From Saccoglossus kowalevskii (Eukaryota; Hemichordata; Enteropneusta; Harrimaniidae), in NCBI RefSeq assembly GCF_000003605.2, contig NW_003107095.1, positions 173,250 through 197,093 of the forward strand: a stretch of DNA of 23,844 bases, given 5' to 3'. Positions within the stretch are counted from its first letter, which is position 1. The number at the start of each line of letters is the position of its first letter. Positions 15,001 to 23,205 of this stretch are shown one piece after another. Position numbers and translations under genes: made by a program. The notes beneath the pieces were generated by a model. It did no database searches. It worked only from the letters and a program-made list of their open reading frames with translations, and was not told the origin of the DNA.

Positions 15001-18000
15001 AATAATTCATGAAAAATAAATATAATTTGCGTAAACGAGGGGTGAACGCGAAAGTCCTGTAATTTTTCATCGGAATCACAACAGCCTGCAGGCTAGTCTA
15101 AATTAGTAAATATGACCCAGAGTTGCAGATTTTTCTTTGCCTCGTCTGTCATTGACGTCTTTGCTTTCTTTCTTTTCATTGTCATTGCGTTTAATAGTAA
15201 GATGGTGTTAATAAAATAGAATATAGACTTAAAAAATAAAACGATTTCTCAGACAAAGTCTTGACTGATAATAATGCTGACAATAGACGTTAGATTAATA
15301 TGCATGTTTGCGACAGGAAGCTTGTCATCCGTTCAGAATCATCAACAACAGAGTATTACCTGTAGTATACATATACATGTTATAAACATTATGCAAATAT
15401 TAACGAAACGGTAGTAATGTTAGTGTTTGAGCACTGGTCTTTCCGAAATTTAGAATAGCTGGGATGATGAATCAAGGTACAAAGTAATCGTTTTATCAAT
15501 TATTGAAAAATCAAGAAAAAAAAAGAAAATTTCCCTTAAGATCAATATGGACCACCGAAATTTGGCGTTCATTTAAAAAAAATGAATCATAATTTTCAGT
15601 AATACTGACTTCGAAAATTATGATACAAAAATAATTACATTCATACCACAAACCAACACCATTTTTGTTTACTTTTCACAACTGTTACAAAGTATTTCAT
15701 TTCTGGTGGTTAAAATACCAGCTAATCGATCGTAGACCACAAGTTTGGGATCCGTTCATGATCTAAACGAAGGCAGACGATTGCAAACAACTGCTGTCAT
15801 GGCAAAACGTTGCACATTGTGAATGATTTTTTTTTCACTGCATGCAAATTATTTTCCTTGATGCACTCAACAAAGTCAAAGCAGACGTACCGTACAACAT
15901 TCGTTGCAGAACGCGAGAAAAGTACTTTGAAGCTGCCGCCTATGCTAATGAGCATGGTCGTTATGACGAAACCTTACAACTCCAAGATGGCGATAACGTT
16001 ACACCGTAAATAGGCAGTCAAAACCAACGTGCACGTTACACTATTTAATTTTTTTAGCTAGCGGTGTGATGTGTCTAATCACCGTAAACCATGTGTCATT
16101 TGTTTGGTCCCACAATTTGTCTTCCATGTGCTTGCCGATCACCGAACAGTGCGGCATGTCGCCGGTACATAGTGTTGACACACTTTTTTTTTACCGTACC
16201 ATTTTTACCATTTAAAACTTAATTTTTTATAAGGCATGCTGTGAACATCGAACATTGGGATTCGTGCTGTTCACCCACCAACCAATAGGAATCGTGCTCT
16301 TCGCAGAGTGACACTGCGATCCTGTCGCAGAGTGCAATGATCGACATTCGGCGAGTCGCACAATCGCGTCGCAGAGTTAGTTTTTAGACCCTCATACATA
16401 CATGCAAATTTACATAATTTCCCATTTTGTTATGTGAAAGTTGACAGGAGATGTTTGTCAGTCAACAATACTGGCAGAAGGTGTCGAGATGTTTGAATTT
16501 AAAAAAATATTATTTTTTCCTAAAGTGCTATTTGAATATTCACAGAAATTAGATCAGCCATGTGCCTCAAGAATCCTTGAGCTAGAAGAATTTTTAGGTA
16601 AGATGGATGCAAATCTTATTGATTAAAGTTCGCACTACACATTTTGTAATATTGTACAGAAATTGTGCAATTTTCTTTGATTCATGAAAATCTGTCTAGC
16701 ACGAAATGTTAAATCTCTTTACAGTTTTTGCTTGTGTCAAGTAGGTCCCAGACCTTGCTTGATGGCCAACCATGTGTAAGTTATACACTTATCATTTCAA
16801 TCATTTGTTTATGTGTGGCATTTATATTCCCTTCACTAAGAAAACGATGACAATAATGATTTTGCTACTCGGTATGGACATAGCAGTGACTTTCATCTCA
16901 GTGATGCTCTGTGGACATGTTCCAATATGTTTTCCTCAAGGTAAGCCACAGTAGAAGGCAAAATTTTCTGAGTTTAATTTTAGTGGATGTTCACTAAGGT
17001 TTAAATTCATTGGTTTGTGGAAGCATTACATTCTATTGTTAAATTCAGTAGATTTACATATGAGTGAAATAAATAAATAAAAACCTAATAATAATTAACT
17101 ATAAGCAGAGGTACATTACTTGGGATTTGCAACGCGCATAGTATCACATGGTGACATCAGGTCAAGATCCCATTCAAGTCTCATCTCGTAGATAGCGAGA
17201 CTGATGCCACGACCTTCTGAAATTACTGCAACTTAATGGTCAGTGTTCATTTTTGTACATCTAGATGTTTAAAAAAAACAGAAATCATATAAAACCTTGC
17301 AATCAAGAAGGAAAATAATAGAAGTATTTGCACTTACCTTGACCTATTTGTGCAGACCTGATTAGTTTTCGGTAAAAATCCTCATACATATTAACTACCT
17401 AATTTGCATAATAATTAGGTAATTTTCGGCCTTTCTGCTGATATTTCAAATACTGATCATCACATTTCAGTGAAACTTGGTACATAGATGCTCTAGAACG
17501 ATGCTCAGACCTGGTTAGTTTTTGGTGAAAATACATTTCCCGGTAGCTAATTAAAATAATTATTAGTCAGTTTTCGGCTTTCCTACTAATATCTCTAGTA
17601 CAAATCATCTCATTTCATTGAATTTTCATACATAGATGCTAATCAACATAATTAATGTTGAAAACCATGCATATTGATTATCTTATGTTTATTAGCCAAT
17701 TGCTGATACATGTATCTCAAAAAATCAGATTTAAATTGAACTTGTGGTAGAGGTGCTCTGGAATGAATCAGACTTCAACCAAAAAAATTATTTTCTATGA
17801 GTATTTTAAACTTCAATGCTGTGGATCACATTGTTTTCATGTTATGCATTTCAAATAGCAGACAATAATTAGTTTCCAAGCTTCCTATTTGAAAGGCTAA
17901 TCTTAAATTTTGAATTAATTTTAAATATGCCTCTAATACGAGAGTTCTCTCTAAGCTTTCTTTGATTCTCTTATTATTAGTACTCAGAAAATTGGACATA

Positions 18001-21000
18001 AGCGTGTACTATTGTTCACTAACAATGACGACCCTCATGCTGATAACATCCCACTACAGAGACAAGCCAAGACCAAGGCCAAGGACTTACATGAGCTTGG
18101 GATTGACCTAGATCTCATGCATATGCAGTCACCCGGGAAACCATTTGATATAAAAAAGTTTTATCAGGTAACATCAGACATACACATGAATTAAATTGAA
18201 ATACTGATTCAGTTCAATGAATATATATACAATATAATATATTTGACATATGAGCTTACACATTTTACTGTTACTGTAGATTTCTGTAAAATACTTTATT
18301 TTAGCTGGCATTAAGTTTTGTGGAAAATAATTTTTGGGTGGTTTGTATATAATTTATTTGTACTGGTTTTTAACTGAATTTGATGTAAACTATAGAAAAA
18401 AGGGTAGTATATTTGGTGGACTTTCACTGAATTATCCCTCAGCAAAAAAGTTAATTCCAAGCGAAAATAAGGTATTTTACAGTACTTAATTTTCTGTTGG
18501 AATTTGTCTCCATATATTTAATGACAAATCTGTAAAAATATGACTCATGTTAGGCCATATTGTGATTTTAGTAAGATTATATTATTGATGTCAGAATGAT
18601 GGACCACTGGTTCAAGATTACAGTTAGTAAAATTCAACACATCCTATGTTTATTTTATATTTGTGCCTGATGAGAATCCATGATAACATTGTGCAGAACA
18701 CAAACTTGTGCAAAAAGTATTCCAATGTCATGCACACATTGTATTCGTGTCCTATGTTATAACATGGCAAAATTTGAATAATTATGTATAATCCTGTGTA
18801 TCATGTAAATTCCCTGTGACAAAGCCATGTGATATTTGTTTTTCAAGGATGTTATTTTCATGCCTGACGATGAGGATCTTGGCGTTCTACCAGACCCTGT
18901 TGAGAAATTTGAAGAGCTGTTAACCCGAGTACGCACAAAGGATCACAAGAAGCGGTCAATGGGACGCGTGTCATTTAAACTCGGTGACGGAATGGAAATG
19001 GGAGTATCTTTGTAAGTTGTTGAGTCATGCACTTTTTGCAAACAAATATCAATAAAATATTAAGCCCGATAACAAATATTAAACAAAAATATACAGTGCT
19101 CTTAATATGTAATTAACTGACTCGGAATAGGATAGGATTTAATTGTCTGAGATGTTGTGGTATTGTCGCATATGACTTATTTACCACTTCCGTGTCACTG
19201 AGAATGTTCTAGAACCGTACTGTGTCTGGGTGGAATATTCTATATTTCTTGAAAATGGTTGAATAGATAATAGAACACTGTAGGAGACAATAGAAGGTAA
19301 TGGAACATTCTAGAAATTTGTAGTAAGTTCCAGACTCATTATGTATGCTGATGTAATGGTCTATTTATAGACAGTGGGGGTATATATAGGGGAGTTGTTC
19401 AGCACTGAGTTCAGATCGGAGATCTCGTTGAATTGTATTGGAGTTTAAGTATCTGGTTATTGGAGTAGTGGAGTTTTACCGCGTTATTGTACTTGATGTT
19501 TGCAGAGTATAATAATACCAGTACCAGTTGAAACCTCATCTGTTGGCTCCGTGTTTGTATTTTATCATCGCCGCCAGGGAAGTCTTCCTCTTCCTGTTGC
19601 TGTTGCCATTTTGGTATTTGAACCATCACACCTGTACTATACCAATTACGGTAATATTACGTTGCGTGTGACAGGTATATTCTTCAGTTATAAAGTTGCA
19701 GTCAGTCACTCATACCTAGATAATAACATTTGTATAAACTGTGTTTCTATACCTACAGGTATAATCTTGTTCGTTCCATGCCCAAACCTACAGCAGTTAA
19801 TCTAGATAAGAGAACCAATGAAACAGTGAAAACTAAGACTTCACGCTATTGTGAGGTAAGAATAAATCTTACATTTGCAGGCGACCAGAAAAAAAAATGA
19901 ATATTTACCATAATTGAAAAAAGGAGAATATACAACCACATTTCAGCCATCATTCATAGTTATCAATTCAACTGTATGGACATTATCATTGTCACAAGCT
20001 TGATAAATTTATTATCTTTTTGGCGTAGGATACTGGTGAAGTTTTAATGCCCTCCGATATCAAGAAGTTTCAGACATTTGGAGGTCGAAGGATAATATTT
20101 GATGCCGATGAAGTCACAGAAATCAAGAAATTTGATCAACCAGGTAAGTCATGATCAAATAGTGTTTGCTATGGTTATGCTGTTACCAGTAATAGCAATG
20201 ACTTAGCAATGAAATGCTGATAGACATCTATTGTATGTGCAGATAAATATGATCATCAAGTTGTCATGACAACAATAATTAAATGTGATGGCATTTGTTT
20301 TTCATATAAATTCGTTCAGTTTGTAAAGCTGATTAAATGACAATTTACATTTCCGTCTGCATTTATTTCATTGTGGCTTTTCAGTGATTCTGTGAATCCC
20401 AAGCAACAGATAAACACCTGTCTCTTGCTAATCTGTATGATTACATCATTGCTTTAATTTACCCAGAGTTCAATACAAATAAAGAATATTAATGTTCCAC
20501 CATTGTAAATCGTACAGACTGGTTCTTTTTATGTTAATCCAAACTCGTATACTGTAAAATACTTTATTTTAGCTGGGATTAATTTTCGCTGAAAAGACTT
20601 TTTGGGTGTTTTGTATGGAATTTATTTTGAGTTCTGTTGAGTTTCTGATGAGTTGAATGTAAAATATAGGAAAAATGGTATATTCGCTGGATTTTATTTT
20701 CACTGAATTATTCCTTCAGTAAAAAAATTAAATCCAAGCAAGAATATTATAGTACTTTACAGTATTACTGTTCTAGTTGTGTATTCACTTTCTTGTTTGA
20801 CCAATTCAAAAATCTTTTGGATTAAATATTCACATTCTACAAGTGCTCAGGCAATGAAATAGTTAAATATAGTCTCCAGTGAACCCAATGTCTTAACCCA
20901 ACATCAGAGACTGGGAAAAATCGCTCGGTTTTATAGAGGTGTTTTGAGGGTTCAGCTTTACAATGTTCTGATTAATCTGCAAATTGACCAACATGCCAAA

Positions 21001-23205
21001 GCCATCTTTCACAAAATAAATGTTTTCCCATCTTATTTGGTAAATTTTCAAAATAAATTGGAAATTATACCCATTTGAGGAAAAATGCATTAAAATGTAC
21101 AAACAATTAATTGCAAATGAAAACATTAACAAACTCTGACAATAATCTGATTGTAGGTCTCCTGCTGATGGGATTCAAACCTCGGTCTAGTTTGAAGCGT
21201 TACTACCACGTAAGAGCCGCTCAGTTTATTCACCCCGATGAGAGCAGCGTGAGTGGAAGCACTACGCTATTTGCGGCTCTGCTCAAGAAATGTCTGGCAA
21301 GAGACGTTGTAGCAATATGTAGGTTTATCCCAAGGAAGAATTCACCACCTCGCTTTGTTGCCTTATTGCCACAGGTAGGTTACAATGTGAATATGCATAT
21401 CAATTTTAGTGTTTTGTGTTTAGAAAGATATAAGGTCAGACAAAAATGAAATTTAAGTTTGTTTATCAGATTGGCTAATGACTGTTTTTTTTGCAATTTT
21501 AGCGTTTTTTTTTTTTTTTTTTTGCCTAACAATTTAAAAGTTTAACCTCAACTTGAATGTTGTTTAAATGAATGTGTTGTTGCAGCCCAAAGTGTTGTAA
21601 TCACCTATTACATATACTGGTGTTAGTCAGCTGATGCACCAAATCCTGTCAGCTGTTTTTAACAATTTAAGATTGATGACAACTATGGCATTTGTACATT
21701 TCTGTGTCTAGGATGAAGAATTGGATGATCATAAGATACAGGTGACACCTGCTGGTTTTCATGTTATTTTTCTGCCATTCTGTGATGATCTGAGAAAACT
21801 GAACTATCCATCAGCACCAAGAGGTGAGCATTAAAGCGCCCACTGATGTTACAGTTGTTGTCTGTGATAAACATTCTGCACTTTTTATTAGTCCCCGTTC
21901 GTACGAAGTCCGAAAACGGGGACTTATAATTCGGTCTCCGTCTGTGTGTCCGTGTGTGCGTCCAGAGTCATATCTCAGAATCCCTTGGACTGATTCCGTT
22001 CATTTTCTGCATGTGCCTATTACTTTATGTGGGACATATGCACATGCAGTGGTTTAGCGATTCGATTCAAAATGGCCGACTGGCAGCCATCTTGTTTTTT
22101 TGAAAATGTTGTATTTTGGACATGCTTTGTCAGTTGTCATTCAAACTTGGTACATACAATGTAGATTATACATGTTAGGATACATGTCCATGATGATTTA
22201 TTTCCAATTGGATCAAAGATGGTGGACTGGCAGGCATCTTGTTTTGTTTTTTTTATGCGGTATCTTGGACGTGCTCTGTCTGTACTTTATACATGTTAGG
22301 ATGCATGTCCATGACAATTTGTTTCAAAATCTGATCAAGGATGGCTGATTGACAGCCATCTGACTTTTTGGTCTTACTACTATATTTCCACAATTTATGT
22401 ACCATTTTTATTCGTATTTGGCACATACATCATACATATCAGTGTGTTTCATAATCAGATCAAAGATGGCCGAATAACGCCTGTTTTTATTTTGGGACAT
22501 ATTACTACTACACGGAACATGTGTTTTGATGTAAATAAACAATCTGTTGTATACGCCACTTGGAATCCAAGTTTCAAGGACACGCTCGCGACAACCCTTC
22601 CGCTTTAATATGACAAGCACAAAGAAAACTTTAAAAAATTTAACGGGGACTGTGTCATTTTCAATGACTTGTTCATTTGTTTATAAGGTGCCTTTCAAAG
22701 CATGTGTCACAGTTGTGCATGCATGCATTACATGTTTACACATATTTGTACAATGACTGTGGCGTATAAAAACTGCTGCTTTTAATCATATAAATTTGTA
22801 ATTTGGGTTTTGTCTGTCCGTTCAAAAGTCTATCATTCTGAAGTCATTTTTTTAACATGTACGATGACTCAAATATAGACATCTATTTTCTCTACTATTT
22901 GATAAAATATCGCTGACTGACGTCAATTTTGGTTCTAAATTTGAAAATTTGATAAATTCTGATACTGTAATACCAAATGGGCACTGTGCATAATAAAATC
23001 CAATTCCTTAATAATTTAAATAACATACATTTTATATCAACAGCTAACACAGACCAGGTGGACAAAGCTAAGGAAATAGTGAAAAAGCTACAGTTTACTT
23101 ACAAGAGTGAAGCATTCGAGAATCCCTATCTGCAGACTCACTATAGAAATTTGGAAGCTTTGGCACTAGATCGAGATATTCCAGATGATGTACCAGATTA
23201 CACCG
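11924..23205 (+). CDS. XRCC6: XRCC6 / Ku70, DNA end-binding subunit (3' end outside window)
   Basis: Visible coding exons: 11925-12002, 12616-12723, 13177-13274 (contains the N gap), 16546-16597, 16841-16940, 17981-18167, 18848-19011, 19759-19855, 20029-20143, 21157-21374, 21712-21823, 23044-23205. All phases agree apart from the gap. They encode about 505 residues out of the ~600 usual for Ku70. Domains in order: acidic N-terminus (1-30), vWA domain (about 30-225; [31 protein letters not shown]), Ku beta-barrel core (about 240-425; [38 protein letters not shown]) and the start of the C-terminal helical arm ([20 protein letters not shown]). The linker and SAP domain are missing at the right edge. 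With Ku80, Ku70 forms the ring that loads on double-strand breaks and starts non-homologous end joining in the nucleus. Introns are strikingly rich in mobile elements. Confidence 0.97.
12003..12615 (+). other. XRCC6: XRCC6 intron 1 (between coding exons 1 and 2)
   Basis: A 613-bp intron with gtaagt donor and ctttaag acceptor. No repeat was recognised. Confidence 0.75.
12616..12723 (+). CDS. XRCC6: XRCC6 coding exon 2 (vWA strand 1)
   Basis: Thirty-six codons in phase 0: [20 protein letters not shown] then an acidic stretch and FELCIK. This matches human SGRDSLIFLVDASKAMF and forms the first beta strand of the Ku70 vWA domain. Acceptor ttctttaag, donor AAG|gtgagt. Confidence 0.96.
12724..13176 (+). 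other. XRCC6: XRCC6 intron 2
   Basis: A 453-bp intron with gtgagt donor and ttgcag acceptor. No repeat was recognised. Confidence 0.75.
13177..13274 (+). CDS. XRCC6: XRCC6 coding exon 3 interrupted by 50-N gap
   Basis: The 5' part reads [10 protein letters not shown] (acceptor ttgcag), matching human CIQSVYISKI. After the Ns, the 3' part reads IYVLQ and then gtgagt, matching human IYVLQ. The known bases total 48, so the true gap must be a multiple of 3 to keep phase 0 on both sides; 50 cannot be exact. The human exon segment would predict about 75 missing bases. Confidence 0.9.
13208..13257. other. Assembly gap, 50 N
   Basis: Exactly 50 undetermined bases lie inside an XRCC6 coding exon. 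The round length suggests a placeholder and not a measured size, and the reading frame confirms it cannot be exact. Confidence 0.95.
13540..13547. repeat. Left 8-bp direct repeat flanking the foldback element
   Basis: The string gcaaattt is repeated identically at 16404-16411 and probably represents a target-site duplication. Confidence 0.6.
13548..16403. mobile_element. 2.86-kb foldback element with ~470-bp terminal inverted repeats
   Basis: The left arm (13548-14487, less a 474-bp insertion) is the reverse complement of the right arm (about 15923-16403). Shared landmarks are gggtctaaaaactaactctg at the tip, gaagagcacgattcctattg, cgacatgccgcac and cattagcatagg. The arms are flanked by the 8-bp direct repeat gcaaattt at 13540-13547 and 16404-16411. 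An 8-bp duplication would fit a hAT- or P-type cut-and-paste element, but the repeat is nearly palindromic, so the class is uncertain. The 1.4-kb spacer has no coding capacity. It occupies most of XRCC6 intron 3. Confidence 0.85.
13938..14411. mobile_element. Nested insertion in the left arm of the foldback element
   Basis: It is flanked by the direct repeat gtaacat at 13931-13937 and 14412-14418. The uninterrupted right arm (reverse complement of about 15981-16010) keeps the empty site, reading through from tgtaac to cgccatcttgg with one copy. The ends are related inverted sequences: ggtctcatgccactaatta on the left, ggctcataccactaattg when the right end is reversed. It has no coding capacity. 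Confidence 0.75.
16404..16411. repeat. Right 8-bp direct repeat flanking the foldback element
   Basis: The string gcaaattt matches 13540-13547. Confidence 0.6.
16546..16597 (+). CDS. XRCC6: XRCC6 coding exon 4
   Basis: Seventeen codons plus [18 protein letters not shown], matching human ELDNPGAKRILELDQFK. Acceptor attcacag, donor TTTTTAG|gtaaga. It follows a 3.27-kb intron filled largely by a foldback element. Confidence 0.95.
16841..16940 (+). CDS. XRCC6: XRCC6 coding exon 5
   Basis: The exon reads [20 protein letters not shown] then [12 protein letters not shown], matching human [20 protein letters not shown]. Acceptor ccttcactaag|AAAAC, donor TCAAG|gtaagc. Phase 1 in, phase 2 out. Confidence 0.93.
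17351..17975. mobile_element. Second, shorter copy of the ~149-bp tandem-repeat element
   Basis: About three degenerate units carry the same anchors as 440-1760 (tgaaacttggtacatagatgct at about 17470, weaker copies near 17617 and 17737, and acctaatttgcataat). A matching tail follows: ttttgaattaatttt at 17908 and gagttctctctaagctt at 17942, as at 1767 and 1819. It lies in XRCC6 intron 5 and runs up to the exon 6 acceptor. Confidence 0.75.
17981..18167 (+). CDS. XRCC6: XRCC6 coding exon 6
   Basis: Sixty-two full codons plus a split serine: [20 protein letters not shown], then [19 protein letters not shown] and FDIKKFYQ. This matches human KRIMLFTNEDNPH and IFLDLMHL in the vWA domain. Acceptor ttattattag|TACT, donor TATCAG|gtaaca. 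The acceptor tract lies in a repeat-derived tail. Confidence 0.97.
18284..18483. mobile_element. MITE copy 1 (XRCC6 intron 6)
   Basis: About 200 bp, with inverted ends: ctgtaaaatactttatttt on the left, and on the right, reversed, ctgtaaaataccttatttt. No coding capacity. Copies 2 and 3 lie at 20552-20762 and 23569-23782 in the same orientation. Confidence 0.8.
18848..19011 (+). CDS. XRCC6: XRCC6 coding exon 7
   Basis: Fifty-four codons plus [39 protein letters not shown], then [13 protein letters not shown]. This is the vWA-to-barrel junction, matching human [20 protein letters not shown]. Acceptor tttttcaag, donor TCTTT|gtaagt (phase 2). Confidence 0.96.
19202..19214. promoter_or_regulatory. 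Perfect heat-shock element 1 in the solo LTR
   Basis: The string gaatgttctagaa fits the three-subsite HSF1 consensus GAAnnTTCnnGAA exactly. A partial match (gaatattc then ttcttgaa) follows at 19233-19253. Confidence 0.7.
19303..19315. promoter_or_regulatory. Perfect heat-shock element 2 in the solo LTR
   Basis: The string gaacattctagaa fits GAAnnTTCnnGAA exactly and shares the ttctagaa core with element 1. It lies about 66 bp upstream of the TATA box. Confidence 0.7.
19759..19855 (+). CDS. XRCC6: XRCC6 coding exon 8
   Basis: The exon completes the split leucine and reads [20 protein letters not shown] then [12 protein letters not shown], matching human [20 protein letters not shown] and EPVKTKTRT. 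Acceptor cctacag, donor TGTGAG|gtaaga. It lies only 85 bp downstream of a solo LTR. Confidence 0.96.
20029..20143 (+). CDS. XRCC6: XRCC6 coding exon 9
   Basis: Thirty-eight codons plus [21 protein letters not shown] then [18 protein letters not shown], matching human [20 protein letters not shown] and EELKRFDDP in the Ku barrel. Acceptor ttggcgtag, donor CCAG|gtaagt. Confidence 0.96.
20552..20762. mobile_element. MITE copy 2 (XRCC6 intron 9)
   Basis: It shares the left end (ctgtaaaatactttatttt), agctggga, ttttcgctgaa and gtatggaatttatttt with copy 3. The right end is more decayed but ends tactttacag. A TA dinucleotide lies on each side, compatible with a Tc1/mariner-type duplication. Confidence 0.8.
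21157..21374 (+). CDS. XRCC6: XRCC6 coding exon 10
   Basis: Largest exon, 72 codons after a split glycine: [19 protein letters not shown], then [16 protein letters not shown] and [15 protein letters not shown], matching human LMLMGFKP, SSTLFSALLIKCL and PRRNIPPYFVALVPQ. Acceptor ctgattgtag, donor CCACAG|gtaggt. Confidence 0.98.
21505..21523 (+). repeat. T19 homopolymer in XRCC6 intron 10
   Basis: A run of nineteen T occurs in a 337-bp intron that otherwise holds nothing recognised. It is not next to the acceptor at 21711. Confidence 0.9.
21712..21823 (+). CDS. XRCC6: XRCC6 coding exon 11
   Basis: The exon reads [20 protein letters not shown] then [13 protein letters not shown], matching human [20 protein letters not shown] and LPFADDKRKMPF. 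Acceptor gtgtctag, donor AAGAG|gtgagc (phase 1). Confidence 0.97.
21890..22651. mobile_element. Hairpin-headed element with 10-bp terminal inverted repeat
   Basis: It opens agtccccgtt (21890-21899), which pairs both with aacggggact at 21915-21924 (local hairpin around a cgtacg palindrome) and with the same 10-mer at the right end, 22642-22651. A tctgtgtgtccgtgtgtgcg stretch follows, then about four ~130-bp units. These units carry an aagatggccgactgg…gccatctt palindrome near 22070, 22206, 22337 and 22462. It has no coding capacity and lies in XRCC6 intron 11. No target duplication was seen. Confidence 0.75.
22070..22480. repeat. Tandem ~130-bp repeats with a palindromic core
   Basis: Each unit has atggccgactggcagccat or a decayed form, an inverted repeat of the ATGGC type, and caaacttggtacata or tttggcacatac strings. 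Spacing is about 136, 131 and 125 bases. Confidence 0.65.
23044..23205 (+). CDS. XRCC6: XRCC6 coding exon 12 (last visible)
   Basis: The exon reads [20 protein letters not shown], then [20 protein letters not shown] and [14 protein letters not shown], matching human [20 protein letters not shown] and EALALD. Acceptor tatcaacag, donor ACCG|gtaagg (phase 1). The rest of the C-terminal arm, the linker and the SAP domain are not found in 23206-23844 and should lie beyond the window. Confidence 0.96.

Larger units (their letters stand above)
19164..19673 (+). mobile_element. Solo LTR of a retrotransposon, with 5-bp target duplication
   Basis: A 510-bp unit runs from tgtcgca to tgtgaca, so it has TG...CA ends inside a short imperfect inverted repeat. 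It is flanked by the perfect 5-bp direct repeat ggtat at 19159-19163 and 19674-19678. It has LTR-like internal order: enhancer-like motifs (two heat-shock elements), a TATA box (tatatatag, 19381-19389), then a likely start around 19405-19415. No internal retroelement coding region or second LTR is present, so it is a solo LTR left by recombination. It sits in XRCC6 intron 7 in sense orientation. A 5-bp duplication fits Ty3/gypsy or BEL/Pao-type integrases; the family is not determined. Confidence 0.85.

Noticed and set aside
19500-19805. 101-residue plus-strand open frame
   Set aside because: It spans the solo LTR 3' half and runs into XRCC6 exon 8 in the wrong frame, so it is chance.
21111-21449. 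112-residue plus-strand open frame as a stand-alone protein
   Set aside because: Only 21157-21374 is coding, as XRCC6 exon 10; the ends are intron read-through.
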